DNA of 64,000 bases. It comes from Halomonas sp. GTDB lineage: Bacteria; Pseudomonadota; Gammaproteobacteria; Pseudomonadales; Halomonadaceae. This document shows positions 25,629 to 34,482 of this stretch, in pieces. The notes beneath the pieces are model-generated. The model saw only the letters and a list, made by a program, of their open reading frames with translations. It was not told the DNA's origin and did not search any database. Location: NCBI RefSeq assembly GCF_011050415.1, contig NZ_DRFS01000024.1:372001-436000 (forward strand), given 5' to 3'. Numbering within the stretch: the first letter of the stretch is position 1; the number at the start of each line of letters is the position of its first letter. The position numbers were made by a program, and so were the translations under genes.

Positions 25629-26265
25629 AGAGCTTTTTCTCCAGATAGCGCGCGTAGCAGGAAAGTGGGTAGCACAACGCGAAGTAAAGCAGCGCCACAA
25701 GGGCAAAAATAGTGAAAGGTTCAAAGGTGGCGTTATTGAGCATGGTGCCCGCCTTTGTCAGCTCGACAAAACCAATAATCGAAGCCAGTGCTGTACCTTT
25801 AATCACCTGTACCGAGAAACCTACGGTAGGCGGAATTGAGAGCCGCAGCGCCTGGGGCAGAATCACATGGCGCATGGATTGGAAGTAGTTCATGCCCAGC
25901 ACCCGGGCCGCGTGCCACTGCCCTTTAGCCACCGCTTCCAAACAGCCACGCCAGATGTCACACAGAAAGGCACTGGTAAATAGCGTCAATGCAATAGAAG
26001 CTGCCAGCCAAGCGGAGATCGGATGCCCCATGGCGGCGGCACCAAAGAAGATCAAAAACAGCTGCATCAGCAGCGGCGTACCTTGAAACAGGTCAACATA
26101 GAGTGCCGTTAAACGCTGCAACCAGCGGTTGCTGGAGAGACGCATAAAGGTCAACACCAGCCCTACCGTGGCACCGCCTACAAAAGCAATTAGCGATAGC
26201 ACAATCGTCCAGCGAGTCGCCAACAGCAGGTTGCGCAAAATATCCCAGAAGGTGAACTCAATCAT
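25609..26265 (-). CDS. Polar amino-acid-type ABC transporter permease (second)
   Basis: A 218-residue HisM/GlnP-type permease with five TM segments. The family entry segment TIVLSLIAFVGGATVGLVLTFMRL and the EAA loop EAVAKGQWHAARVLGMNYFQSMRHVILPQALR (in part) are present. It overlaps the other permease by 4 bases (ATGA). Forms a heterodimer channel with it. Confidence 0.9.
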   Translation of the reverse strand: MIEFTFWDILRNLLLATRWTIVLSLIAFVGGATVGLVLTFMRLSSNRWLQRLTALYVDLFQGTPLLMQLFLIFFGAAAMGHPISAWLAASIALTLFTSAFLCDIWRGCLEAVAKGQWHAARVLGMNYFQSMRHVILPQALRLSIPPTVGFSVQVIKGTALASIIGFVELTKAGTMLNNATFEPFTIFALVALLYFALCYPLSCYARYLEKKLYDAGLR

Positions 26266-26939
26266 CGTTGCTCTCCTTGCTGATAAGCGAATACGCGCTT
26301 GCCCACCAGCATAAAGCTGCGCCGCATACCAAAGGCGAGGAGCAAATAGACCAGCGTGATCAGCAGGTAGACTTCAAAGCTGCGGAAATTGCGCGACTGG
26401 ATAAAGTTAGCGGCATAGGTCAGATCAAATACCGAAATCTGCGACACAACCGCCGAACCAAGCATGACAATAATCGACTGGCTGATCAGCGCCGGGTAAA
26501 CCCGCGCAAAAGCCGGAACCAGTACGACATGGCGATAGCTTTGCAATGTCGTCATGCCCAGTGCACGGCCCGCCTCAAGCTGGCCTTTGGCGGTGGCACT
26601 AATGCCAGCACGAAGAATTTCAGCGCTGTAGGCGGCCAGGTTAAGTGTCATGGCAATAAAAGCCGCAGTGATGGCATCAATTTTGATACCCAACCCCGGC
26701 AGGCCAAAGAAGATAAAGAACAGCTGCACAATAAAAGGCGTGTTGCGGATGACTTCAACGTAACCGCCCAGCCCCCAACGCACCCATGGCTGCGCGTTCA
26801 CACGTAAATAGGCCACCGCCACTGCCAGTGCTAATCCCGTTAAGGTGGTCACCACGGTCAAAATGACCGTGGTGGTAAGACCTTTAAGGAGTTCACTGAC
26901 GTAGGGCAACAGGGTAAGAAAGTCGAGTGTTGGCCCCAT
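26262..26939 (-). CDS. Polar amino-acid-type ABC transporter permease (first)
   Basis: A 225-residue permease of the same class, with TTVILTVVTTLTGLALAVAVAYL near the N-terminus, RNTPFIVQLFFIFFGLP and the EAA loop SATAKGQLEAGRALGMTTLQSYRHVVL (in part). It starts 8 bases after the binding-protein stop. Order in the operon: binding protein, permease, permease, ATPase. Confidence 0.9.
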   Translation of the reverse strand: MGPTLDFLTLLPYVSELLKGLTTTVILTVVTTLTGLALAVAVAYLRVNAQPWVRWGLGGYVEVIRNTPFIVQLFFIFFGLPGLGIKIDAITAAFIAMTLNLAAYSAEILRAGISATAKGQLEAGRALGMTTLQSYRHVVLVPAFARVYPALISQSIIVMLGSAVVSQISVFDLTYAANFIQSRNFRSFEVYLLITLVYLLLAFGMRRSFMLVGKRVFAYQQGEQR

Positions 26940-26947
26940 GGTAACCC

Positions 26948-27802
26948 TCAGCTACCAAAGTTTTCAGGCAGGTCGGCATTGAACCAACGCTGCGAAAGCT
27001 CGTTGAGAGTGCCATCTTCCAGACCCTGGGCGATCAAGCGGTTCACCTCTTCCATCAAGGCTGGCTCGTTTTTGTTCATGCCCACGTAGCAAGGTGAATC
27101 TTTAAGCTGATACACCAGTGAAGGCGCACGGTTGCTATTGCGCTCGGCTATTTCGGCGGCAACGACGTTACCGGTAGCCACGTAATCGACCTGACCAGAA
27201 AGAAACGCAGAGATAGTGGTGGCGTTATCTTCAAAGCGCTGAACAGTGGTGGAGGCAGGAGCAATCTCAGAAAGCTCCATATCTTCCACGGCACCGCGGG
27301 TAACACCAATTGTTTTATCGGCTAAGCCTTCCGGGCCATCCACGCTTTCATCTGCATCAGCGCTGAACACGCCCAAGAAGAACGGTGCATAGGCATCGGA
27401 AAAATCAATCGCCGCTTCGCGCTCAGGGTTCTTACCCAGGCTGGAAATCACCAAATCCGCCTGGCCAGTTTGTAAGTAAGGAATACGGTTCGCGCTGGTA
27501 ACAGGGATCAGCTGTAGCTCCACGCCCATTTCATCGGCGAGGTATTGGGCCATATCGATATCGTAGCCACGCGGCTGCAGGTCAGTACCCACTGAACCAA
27601 ACGGCGGGAAATCCTGCGGTACGGCGATGCGGATGGTACCCCGTGACTCAATCGCTTCCATTGCATCCGCTTGGACGTTAGGGCTGGCGGTAAAAGCCCC
27701 CAGGGCAACAGCAGCACTCAGGCCCGTGGCTAAAACGCTGGACTGCAGACGCTTGAAGCGGCTGGCAACGGAGTGATTGAAGTGCTGAGATAATGATTTC
27801 AT
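26948..27802 (-). CDS. Polar amino-acid-type ABC substrate-binding protein
   Basis: A 284-residue periplasmic binding protein (family 3). The signal peptide ends near ASPNVQADA. Typical parts: GTIRIAVPQDFPPFGSVG, RGYDIDMAQYLADEMGVELQLIPV (in part), ADLVISSLGKNPEREAAIDFS and a conserved-pair region near QVDYVATGN. ATG27802 is chosen with AGGAGAAC in front. Family members bind polar amino acids, opines or ureides; its position between the RpiR regulator and the YfcC carrier, with the shared GAAAC/GTTTC element upstream, favours a role in ureide or derived-nitrogen uptake. That is inference. Confidence 0.88.
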   Translation of the reverse strand: MKSLSQHFNHSVASRFKRLQSSVLATGLSAAVALGAFTASPNVQADAMEAIESRGTIRIAVPQDFPPFGSVGTDLQPRGYDIDMAQYLADEMGVELQLIPVTSANRIPYLQTGQADLVISSLGKNPEREAAIDFSDAYAPFFLGVFSADADESVDGPEGLADKTIGVTRGAVEDMELSEIAPASTTVQRFEDNATTISAFLSGQVDYVATGNVVAAEIAERNSNRAPSLVYQLKDSPCYVGMNKNEPALMEEVNRLIAQGLEDGTLNELSQRWFNADLPENFGS

Positions 27803-28141
27803 GAAGTTCTCCTGGCAGGCGTATGTTCTGCAAAATCTTGGTTTTGCTAGCAACAATGCGCTGGGCAATTAGCAGTGGCGGTGTTGGCAACGGAAGCAAA
27901 GCGAATGAAAGCTTTGTTGCATAACATCTAACAAAGAAACTTTCGTTTCACCTGAACACCTAATAGCAATCGCGATACCAGAAGAAGCTAAGTTTTTTTA
28001 TAACAGCAGCTTAGCGGGCAGGCATAGCCGCAACACAGTTGAAACCGCATCGTGAGGAGAGTTTGAATAAAGATAAGCACAACGTTGTGGTGCAGTTTTA
28101 ATTCATCAAAAGAACGTAATGCACCATGCTAGAGCAAAGAC
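27803..28141. other. Promoter region of the amino-acid-type ABC operon
   Basis: Without a defendable ORF. It contains the GAAAC/GTTTC element at 27935-27950 and a loose inverted repeat GCTAAG...CTTAGC (27987-28015) past the rpiR-type gene. No clear rho-independent terminator follows the regulator gene, so read-through into the ABC genes is possible. Confidence 0.45.
27935..27950. promoter_or_regulatory. Candidate RpiR-family operator in front of the ABC operon
   Basis: AGAAACTTTCGTTTCA is identical over 16 bases to 23287-23302 and lies about 133 bases upstream of the binding-protein start, the same distance as at the YfcC gene. Confidence 0.55.
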
Positions 28142-29017
28142 CTACCGGGCACTCCAATCAACGCTCATGATCGGCGCTTCAAGCTCGCTGAGCTCCGAAT
28201 AAATATCGCTTATTGCGCTAATCCGCTCGCGACCTTCTGCAAGGCGACGGTGCAGTACACCATTGGCAATCAGGCAGATCAGGCTGTTGGCGGTGGCGTA
28301 GCTATCAAACGCCGAGAGGCTTTCCAGCGGTGTTTCAAAAAACCACGTTACTTGTGAAGCGAAATTGACCGCGGTGGGGTCAGCCAGTAAGGCTACCTTG
28401 GCAGGTGAGCGCTCAAGTGCATCAATTAGCGAAGCAAATGCCGCTGGGCGGCGGCGAAAACCAAACAGCACCACCACATCCTGCTCTGTGAGATCGACAA
28501 TTTCTTCCGCTAACGACTGGTTTGGATGAGGAACCACCCTCACCTGGGTACGCGCCTGAATCAACTGCTGGCGAAAGTGCATCGCTAAGGGATAGCTGTT
28601 ACGAAACCCGATCACTACTACATGGCGCGCCCCATTGAGGCGCTCCACCAAGGCAGCAAACTGCTCCGTGGCAATGCCATTTAAGCAGCGCTGCAGATTA
28701 TCCTGCTCGCGCTGAAGATGGCGCTGAAAGGGTGCCCCGGCCTCTTCCTGCATGGCATTGGCATCGATTACCAACGGCACACCCAGATTACGCAATTGGC
28801 GGGCGTGATCCTTAACGGTGCGGTAACTCTCGAACCCCAGCCGCTTGAATAAGCGGCTGACGGTCGACTTGGAAACGCCGGTTAAGCGCGCCAAATCGGC
28901 TGCGCTATACACCGCCAAATCGTCAAAGTGGTCGAGGATAAAACTTGCTACGCGCTGCTCCTGGGCACTTAATTCGTCAAATTGAGCAGTAATTCGCTGT
29001 CCTATATGCGGTGTCAT
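28142..29017 (-). CDS. MurR/RpiR-family transcriptional regulator
   Basis: A 291-residue cytoplasmic regulator. The N-terminal RpiR helix-turn-helix is clear (LSAQEQRVASFILDHFDDLA, then DLARLTGVSKSTVSRLFKRLGF in part). The C-terminal SIS domain (about 110-260, HVVVIGFRNSYPLAMHFRQQL) normally binds a sugar phosphate or similar effector. It starts 24 bases after puuE, so it is probably co-transcribed with the allantoinase. RpiR-type proteins regulate purine and ureide genes in several bacteria. Candidate targets are the two identical GAAAC/GTTTC sites nearby. Confidence 0.9.
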   Translation of the reverse strand: MTPHIGQRITAQFDELSAQEQRVASFILDHFDDLAVYSAADLARLTGVSKSTVSRLFKRLGFESYRTVKDHARQLRNLGVPLVIDANAMQEEAGAPFQRHLQREQDNLQRCLNGIATEQFAALVERLNGARHVVVIGFRNSYPLAMHFRQQLIQARTQVRVVPHPNQSLAEEIVDLTEQDVVVLFGFRRRPAAFASLIDALERSPAKVALLADPTAVNFASQVTWFFETPLESLSAFDSYATANSLICLIANGVLHRRLAEGRERISAISDIYSELSELEAPIMSVDWSAR

Positions 29018-29041
29018 AACATCCTATTTTACATGGTCATA

Positions 29042-29980
29042 TCAACGCTTTGGCGCTGGATGATGCTCGGCCCAGTGGCGAGCAATATCGACACGCCGGG
29101 CAACCCAAACGCGGTCATGGGTTTCGATGTAATCCAAAAAGCGCTGCAGCGCACGAAAACGCCCCGGGCGCCCCAATAAGCGGCAATGCATACCGATTGA
29201 GAGCATCTTAGGCGCCTCCTCCCCTTCCGCGTAAAGCACATCAAAGGCATCACGAAGGTAAGTAAAGAAGTGATCCGCGGTGTTAAAACCCTGCGGGGCG
29301 GCAAAGCGCATATCGTTGCTGTCTAAAGTATAAGGCACGATCAAATGGTTATGCTCGCTGCCCTGGCTATCGGTGACCTGGGTCCAGAAGGGCAAGTCAT
29401 CGCCGTAGTAGTCGCTATCGTAAAGGAAACCGCCCTCATCCAACACTAAGCGGCGAGTATTGGGGCTATCGCGACCGGTATACCAGCCTTGAGGCTTCTC
29501 ACCGTAAAGGCGCTGAAATATCTCCATGGCCTGCTGAAGATGCTCACGTTCCACATGCTCGGAGACTTCCTGATAGTGAATCCAGCGGTAGCCGTGGCAG
29601 GCGATCTCGTGGCCTAACTCTTTAAAAGCATGGGCGACGTCAGGGTTGCGCTCCAGCGCCATGGCCACACCAAACACTGTGAGCGGCAGGTCGCGTTTTT
29701 CAAACTCACGCAGAATGCGCCATACCCCGGCGCGGGAGCCATATTCATAAATCGACTCCATGCTCAAATGGCGGTCAGGGTAAGCGGGAGCGCCGATAAT
29801 TTCAGATAGAAACTGCTCTGAGCCGGAATCGCCATGCAATACGCAGTTCTCGCCACCCTCTTCGTAATTGAGCACAAACTGCACGGCTATTTTCGCGTTG
29901 CCGGGCCAGTTGGCGTGGGGCGGATTGCGCCCGTAACCGATCAAATCGCGGGGGTAATGGCCATTCGAGGATAACGACAT
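29042..29980 (-). CDS. puuE: Allantoinase, polysaccharide-deacetylase-like (PuuE)
   Basis: A 312-residue enzyme of the carbohydrate esterase 4/NodB fold that opens allantoin to allantoate without the classical amidohydrolase. Seen: PRDLIGYGRNPPHANWPGNAKIAVQFVLNYEEGGE (in part), ERNPDVAHAFKELGHEIACHG, GWYTGRDSPNTRRL and the product-specific DSDYYGDDLPFW. ATG29980 has AGGAGCTACCC in front. The TTTGTATACAAA palindrome lies about 71 bases upstream. Followed by the RpiR-family regulator. Confidence 0.94.
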   Translation of the reverse strand: MSLSSNGHYPRDLIGYGRNPPHANWPGNAKIAVQFVLNYEEGGENCVLHGDSGSEQFLSEIIGAPAYPDRHLSMESIYEYGSRAGVWRILREFEKRDLPLTVFGVAMALERNPDVAHAFKELGHEIACHGYRWIHYQEVSEHVEREHLQQAMEIFQRLYGEKPQGWYTGRDSPNTRRLVLDEGGFLYDSDYYGDDLPFWTQVTDSQGSEHNHLIVPYTLDSNDMRFAAPQGFNTADHFFTYLRDAFDVLYAEGEEAPKMLSIGMHCRLLGRPGRFRALQRFLDYIETHDRVWVARRVDIARHWAEHHPAPKR

Positions 29981-30050
29981 GGGTAGCTCCTTTTAACTCA
30001 TATTCTAGCTAGATCACCGATGAGGAAAATGCCGGTGAAATAGAAAAGTA

Positions 30051-30062
30051 TTTGTATACAAA
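30051..30062. promoter_or_regulatory. Candidate GntR operator in front of puuE
   Basis: TTTGTATACAAA is a perfect 12-bp palindrome, 71 bases upstream of puuE and sharing the core found before allE and uraH. Confidence 0.7.
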
Positions 30063-30244
30063 ATAGCCACATTACTAGCGAACCGCAATCCAGCCTCTGT
30101 CTAATCCGCTGAGATCCATACAGTTTCTATGCTTAAGCCGCTTCAAGCCCTTGAATCCTGAACGAATGGTCAAACTATCAGCCTGCATTCTTGTTAACAA
30201 TCCACGCTTTATAAACTTGCGCGGTGCTAGAAAGCGCCCTATTT

Positions 30245-30254
30245 TTGTATACAA
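30245..30254. promoter_or_regulatory. Candidate GntR operator in front of the allantoin racemase gene
   Basis: TTGTATACAA is a perfect 10-bp palindrome, 36 bases upstream of the GTG start at 30290. Confidence 0.7.
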
Positions 30255-30289
30255 GAAAAGTTATATTGTTTACATGTGGAAGAATTATT

Positions 30290-31045
30290 GTGCATATACG
30301 AATTATTAATCCCAATACCACGGCCTCAATGACCGCAGCTATTCACCAAGCCGCTCAGCAGCAGGCGGCCCCTGGCACCACGGTCAGCGCCTCCCAACCT
30401 GAGGCTGGACCCGTCTCCATCGAAAGCCATTTTGATGAAGTGATCAGCGCGGTAGGGGTTGCCGAAGAAGTTCTTAAGGGCGAGCGCGAAGGCAATATCG
30501 ATGCCTATGTGGTGGCCTGTTTTGGCGACCCCGGCCTGCTGGCTGCGCGTGAGCTAACCCGCGCCCCAGTTATTGGCATTGCCGAAGCGGCCTTCCATTT
30601 AGCCACGTTGATCAGCACCCGCTTTTCTATCGTCACCACCTTAGGCCGCACCGGCATTATCGCTGAGCATCTGCTTCAACAGTACGGCTTTAGTCATCAC
30701 TGCCGCCGCATTCGCGCCGCTGAAATTCCCGTGCTGGATCTTGAGCACCACCCTGAAGCGGCGTTTACCCGCATTGTGGAAGAGTGCTGCCGCGCCCGGG
30801 ATGAGGATGACATTGGCGCCATCGTTCTTGGCTGCGGCGGCATGGCGAATTTGACCCAACAGATTAGTCGCGAAGTTGGCCTACCCGTCGTGGAAGGGGT
30901 TAGCGCAGCGCTTAAATTAGCCGAATCCCTGGTAAGCCTGGGGCTTTACACCAGCAAACATGGCGATTTGGCCTATCCAAGACCGAAAACCTTTACCGGT
31001 AAATTTGCTGGGCTTTCAGAGCTTTCACTGCCGTTTAAACCATGA
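30290..31045 (+). CDS. hpxA: Allantoin/hydantoin racemase, Asp/Glu racemase superfamily
   Basis: A 251-residue cytoplasmic enzyme. HIRIINPNTTASMTAAIH is the standard N-terminus of the hydantoin/allantoin racemase group. The two catalytic cysteines are visible in VVACFGDPG and VLGCGGMANL. It would interconvert allantoin enantiomers so that the allantoinase can use both. GTG30290 is chosen because GGAAG lies upstream and it matches family starts; the frame is open 22 codons further upstream but runs through the operator. Divergent from puuE. The allantoin assignment depends on context; hydantoin racemase is the alternative. Confidence 0.82.
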   Translation: MHIRIINPNTTASMTAAIHQAAQQQAAPGTTVSASQPEAGPVSIESHFDEVISAVGVAEEVLKGEREGNIDAYVVACFGDPGLLAARELTRAPVIGIAEAAFHLATLISTRFSIVTTLGRTGIIAEHLLQQYGFSHHCRRIRAAEIPVLDLEHHPEAAFTRIVEECCRARDEDDIGAIVLGCGGMANLTQQISREVGLPVVEGVSAALKLAESLVSLGLYTSKHGDLAYPRPKTFTGKFAGLSELSLPFKP

Positions 31046-31197
31046 AAAAGAAACACCAATAACGAGCAAAACATTTAATAACAAAACTTAAGCACCACTT
31101 TAAAAACAAGCACGTCCATTAGCACGCCACGCCGCAAGCGTCTCCGGGCTTTTTAGCCGGGAATTAATAAAACCCATAATCTTGCGAGGACGACATC

Positions 31198-32556
31198 ATG
31201 AGCGCTACAAACTCCGCTCTTGCGTCAGAAGAACGGCCCGATTCTGGGTCGAAAGCACTTGGGGCTGAAAGCCTGGCCCCGCAACACACCCGGATAATGG
31301 GGCGCAGCTCCTATTTTCTGGCCTGGTTCGGCGGCTGCGTTTCCATTGGCACCTTCGCCATGGGCTCCAGCGTGGTCGGCACCTTAAATCTGTTACAAGC
31401 AACGCTGGCCATCGCCATTGGTTGCTTTGTGATCGGTATAGCACTCGCCATTAACGGGGCGGCGGGTTACAAGTACGGCATTCCGTTTATGGTGCAAGCA
31501 CGCAGTGCCTTTGGCTTCACCGGTACACGTTTACCCGGCTTAGTGCGCGCAGTGCCTGCGGTGGTGTGGTACGGCTTTCAAAGCTGGATTGGCGCGGGGG
31601 CACTGAATATGGTGTCGGCCACCCTATTTGGCTTCGACAACCTTATCTTCTACTTCATTACCTTTCAGTTCCTACAGATCGGCCTGTCGGTGATGGGCTT
31701 CCAGGGCATCAAGTGGTTAGAGAATATCGGCAGCGCCTTTATCCTCGCCTCGCTGGTCTATATGTTCTACGCCACGGTGCAGCGCTATGGCGATGAGCTT
31801 TCCGCCAGTCTGCTGACCATGGAAGGCTCCTGGGGCATGCCCTTCTGGGGCGCGACCATGCTGTTTTTGGGCATCTACAGCACCATGATGCTTAACGTTA
31901 GTGACTACTCCCGGGAACATAAAAAAGGCACCCCCCAGAGCCTACTCACCACTATTTATGCCATGTCGATTCTGCCCTGCACGCTGTTTATGGGCTTGAT
32001 CGGTTATATGGTCTCGCAAGCCACTGGCACCGCCGATCCTATTCAGGTATTTGCCAACGCAGTGGACAATACCCCGCTGTTGATGACCACCCTACTGTTT
32101 ATCGCCTTTGCCCAGGTCACCACCAACGTACTCAACAACGTAGTGCCCCCGACTTACGTGCTGATGGACGTATTTAAGATCAAGTTTTCGGTGGCCACGG
32201 TGATTGTTGGGCTACTGGCCTTCGCCACTTTCCCTTGGAAGTTGGTACAGCCCGGCTCCGCAGCGGGCCTGCAAATGTTTGTGCAGACCTACTCGGCCTT
32301 TTTAGGTCCGATCTTCGCCATTCTGGTGGTCGATTATTACGTTGTTCGCCGCCGCACATTGGATATCAACAAGCTTTATGACCCCGAGGGCCCTTACAAA
32401 GGTTTCAACGCCGCTGCTCTGATCGCGACCGCGGTGGGCATTGTAGCGGCGCTCTCTTTCTCGGCAGTTTCCTGGTACGCCAGCCTGATACCTGCAGGCG
32501 TCACCTACTACCTGCTGATGAAGTACTGGGCGCCCTGCCAGCGCTTTAACCAGTAA
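31198..32556 (+). CDS. NCS1-family nucleobase/allantoin permease (first)
   Basis: A 452-residue, 12-TM sodium- or proton-driven permease. NCS1 features: SSYFLAWFGGCVSIGTFAMGSS, GIPFMVQARSAFGFTG, FQSWIGAGAL and VLNNVVPPTYVLMD. It follows the racemase gene by about 150 bases that hold an imperfect hairpin near 31144-31160, then the second NCS1 gene by 27 bases. The likely substrate is a purine base or allantoin; the two tandem copies probably differ in substrate. Confidence 0.9.
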   Translation: MSATNSALASEERPDSGSKALGAESLAPQHTRIMGRSSYFLAWFGGCVSIGTFAMGSSVVGTLNLLQATLAIAIGCFVIGIALAINGAAGYKYGIPFMVQARSAFGFTGTRLPGLVRAVPAVVWYGFQSWIGAGALNMVSATLFGFDNLIFYFITFQFLQIGLSVMGFQGIKWLENIGSAFILASLVYMFYATVQRYGDELSASLLTMEGSWGMPFWGATMLFLGIYSTMMLNVSDYSREHKKGTPQSLLTTIYAMSILPCTLFMGLIGYMVSQATGTADPIQVFANAVDNTPLLMTTLLFIAFAQVTTNVLNNVVPPTYVLMDVFKIKFSVATVIVGLLAFATFPWKLVQPGSAAGLQMFVQTYSAFLGPIFAILVVDYYVVRRRTLDINKLYDPEGPYKGFNAAALIATAVGIVAALSFSAVSWYASLIPAGVTYYLLMKYWAPCQRFNQ

Positions 32557-32583
32557 CGCCAACTCAAACAACGAGCTAATCCA

Positions 32584-34068
32584 ATGAAAGAGAGCACGCC
32601 AAGTAGCGATCTGGATATAAAGCATATCGATCCTACGCTATATAACGAAGACCTTGCGCCGCTGAAACCCCAGGATCGTAACTGGGGCGCGTTTGAGATC
32701 TTTAACGTCTGGTCTAACGATATCCAGAGCCTGTTCGGTTACACCCTGGCCGCCTCGCTGTTTTTAACCTACGGCCTTAACGGCTGGGCGGTGATGGCAG
32801 CAATTATTCTGGCCGGTGTGATTGTGATGTTTTTGGTCAACCTTACCGGTAAGCCCAGCGTTAAATACGGCATTCCATTCCCGGTAATGGTGCGCGCCAG
32901 CATGGGGGTGCGGGGCGCTAACTTGCCCGCGATGCTGCGCGCCATTGTGGGGATTTTCTGGTACGGCGTGCAGACCTACTTCGCCTCCACCGCCGTCACG
33001 CTACTGATTACCGCCTTTTATGGCGCAGGCGATGGCAGCACGTTCCTCGGCCTTTCCGGCGTGGCTTGGGTGTCGTTTGTGATTGTGTGGCTGTTTCAGA
33101 TCGCTATTTTCTGGCAGGGCATCGAGCGTATTAAACACTTCCTTAACTGGGCAGGCCCGATGGTCTACGTAGTGATGCTGGTGCTGATGATCATTGTTTG
33201 GTTCCAAGCGGGAAGCGAGCTGATCCCCGCCATTGGCACTATTTTTAGCGGTGACGGTGAAACCAGCGGCAGCTCAATCACCGCCTTTATGGCGATTGTG
33301 GGTACCATGGTGGCGTATTTTGCAGCGGTGGTGATCAACTTCGGTGACTTCACCCGCTTTGTAAAAACCGAACGCCAAATGAAGCTGGGTAACCTGCTGG
33401 GCTTGCCACTTAACGTCGCGTTTTTCTCATTTATCGCGCTGATTATTACCGCAGGCACTCTGGTGCTGTTTGGCGAGGCATTGACCAACCCTGCTGATAT
33501 CGTTGAGCGGGTCGATTCATTGCCGCTGACAATTGTCGCCGCCCTCACCTTCTTTGCCGCCACGGTAGGCATCAATCTGGTCGCTAACTTTATTCCCCCC
33601 GCTTACGACCTGGCCAACCTGTTCCCAAGCAAAATCAGCTTTAAGATGGGCGGCCTGATTACCGCGGTAATCGCATTCTTTGTCGGCGCGCTATGGCTTT
33701 CAGTCATCAGCCAGATTGGCGTCCCCGGCTTTGTGAATGCACTAGGTGCCGCCGTCGCGCCCTTCTACGGCATTATCGTGGTCGACTACTATCTGATTAA
33801 GCGCGAAAACCTCAACATGCAGGAGCTATTCTCATCAGCACCGGGCGGCGCCTACTACTACGTAAACGGCTGGAACACCCGCGCCCTTATCGCCTTCGGC
33901 GGTGCAGCGCTGTTCTCGCTTTCGACTGTGTTAGTCCCCGCACTTTCAGGCCTTGGCGGTTTTGGCTGGATGATTGGTGCAGCGCTAGGTGGGTTGTTCT
34001 ACTATTGGTTGATGCGGCAGTTTAAGGTAGCGCCTGCGTTTGCTGAGGTGGGTCCTAAAATTAGCTGA
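32584..34068 (+). CDS. NCS1-family permease (second), probable allantoin transporter
   Basis: A 494-residue, 12-TM permease closer to the PucI/Mhp1 type. Seen: DLAPLKPQDRNWGAFEIFNVW near the N-terminus (the WG..E.FN.W binding-region motif), GIPFPVMVRASMGVRGANLPA, FWYGVQTYFASTA and ANFIPPAYDLANLFP. The N-terminal segment is that of hydantoin/allantoin transporters. It ends at a clear terminator at 34081-34117. Operon with the racemase and first permease. Confidence 0.9.
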   Translation: MKESTPSSDLDIKHIDPTLYNEDLAPLKPQDRNWGAFEIFNVWSNDIQSLFGYTLAASLFLTYGLNGWAVMAAIILAGVIVMFLVNLTGKPSVKYGIPFPVMVRASMGVRGANLPAMLRAIVGIFWYGVQTYFASTAVTLLITAFYGAGDGSTFLGLSGVAWVSFVIVWLFQIAIFWQGIERIKHFLNWAGPMVYVVMLVLMIIVWFQAGSELIPAIGTIFSGDGETSGSSITAFMAIVGTMVAYFAAVVINFGDFTRFVKTERQMKLGNLLGLPLNVAFFSFIALIITAGTLVLFGEALTNPADIVERVDSLPLTIVAALTFFAATVGINLVANFIPPAYDLANLFPSKISFKMGGLITAVIAFFVGALWLSVISQIGVPGFVNALGAAVAPFYGIIVVDYYLIKRENLNMQELFSSAPGGAYYYVNGWNTRALIAFGGAALFSLSTVLVPALSGLGGFGWMIGAALGGLFYYWLMRQFKVAPAFAEVGPKIS

Positions 34069-34080
34069 TTAGAAGCTCGT

Positions 34081-34117
34081 AAAAGCGCTATCGGTTTTGC
34101 CGATGGCGCTTTTTTTG
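34081..34117 (+). terminator. Rho-independent terminator after the second NCS1 permease gene
   Basis: Stem AAAAGCGC-T-ATCGG / CCGAT-G-GCGCTTTT with a short TTTTG loop, followed by a T run. It starts 12 bases after the stop codon. Confidence 0.9.
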
Positions 34118-34461
34118 GGTCAGGATTGGCGCGGTCATCTTGGCCCCTATCAGCTGTCTCTCATGGACATAGGAGGAAAATCATTTTTCAGTATTAATGC
34201 TCATCAAAATGAGATATTTTCGATCTAATGTGCTTATTTTCTGGATAGCATTTTATTAAAATAGTTAAAAAATGAGCTGCGAAAAGGGCATGTGTGTTTA
34301 TGCGTAAGTTAAAAATAGTGACATTGAATTTTTATGCACATTCGCTCTTTCCCTGGCGGCTTTTATAAAGTAAATTTTAATATTTTTATTTAATATCAAA
34401 ATTTATAAACCTTTAGAACGCTATTAATTCCCGATAAAAAGCGCATGTGCATGAATAAAGT
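34118..34461. other. A+T-rich intergenic stretch before the cassette-like island
   Basis: Much richer in A and T than the flanking genes and without a known gene. A 21-codon ORF (34163-34228, ATG behind no good site) is probably chance. The composition shift starts here and continues to about 36.0 kb. Confidence 0.5.
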
Positions 34462-34468
34462 GTTATAC
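34462..34468 (+). other. Putative cassette left-boundary core site
   Basis: GTTATAC resembles the integron core GTTRRRY only loosely, but differs by one base from GTTATGC at 35062-35068. The interval between the two is exactly 600 bases, holds one complete ORF, and the ORF starts 15 bases after this site. Confidence 0.4.
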
Positions 34469-34482
34469 AAAACGGCCTAAAA

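Larger units (their letters stand above)
29981..30289. other. Divergent control region between puuE and the allantoin racemase gene
   Basis: Without a credible ORF. It contains two GTATAC palindromes, one for each divergent gene (30051-30062 and 30245-30254), and a weaker variant ATTGTTTACAT at about 30265-30275 just before the racemase start. The middle shows nothing recognisable. Confidence 0.6.

Noticed and set aside
34163..34228. 21-codon ORF beginning MDIGGKSFFSI
   Set aside because: Short, no family recognised, no good ribosome site spacing, and lies in an A+T-rich non-coding stretch.
34459..34470. TTATACAA before the GNAT gene as a GntR site
   Set aside because: Only a half-site; better explained as the cassette boundary core GTTATAC.
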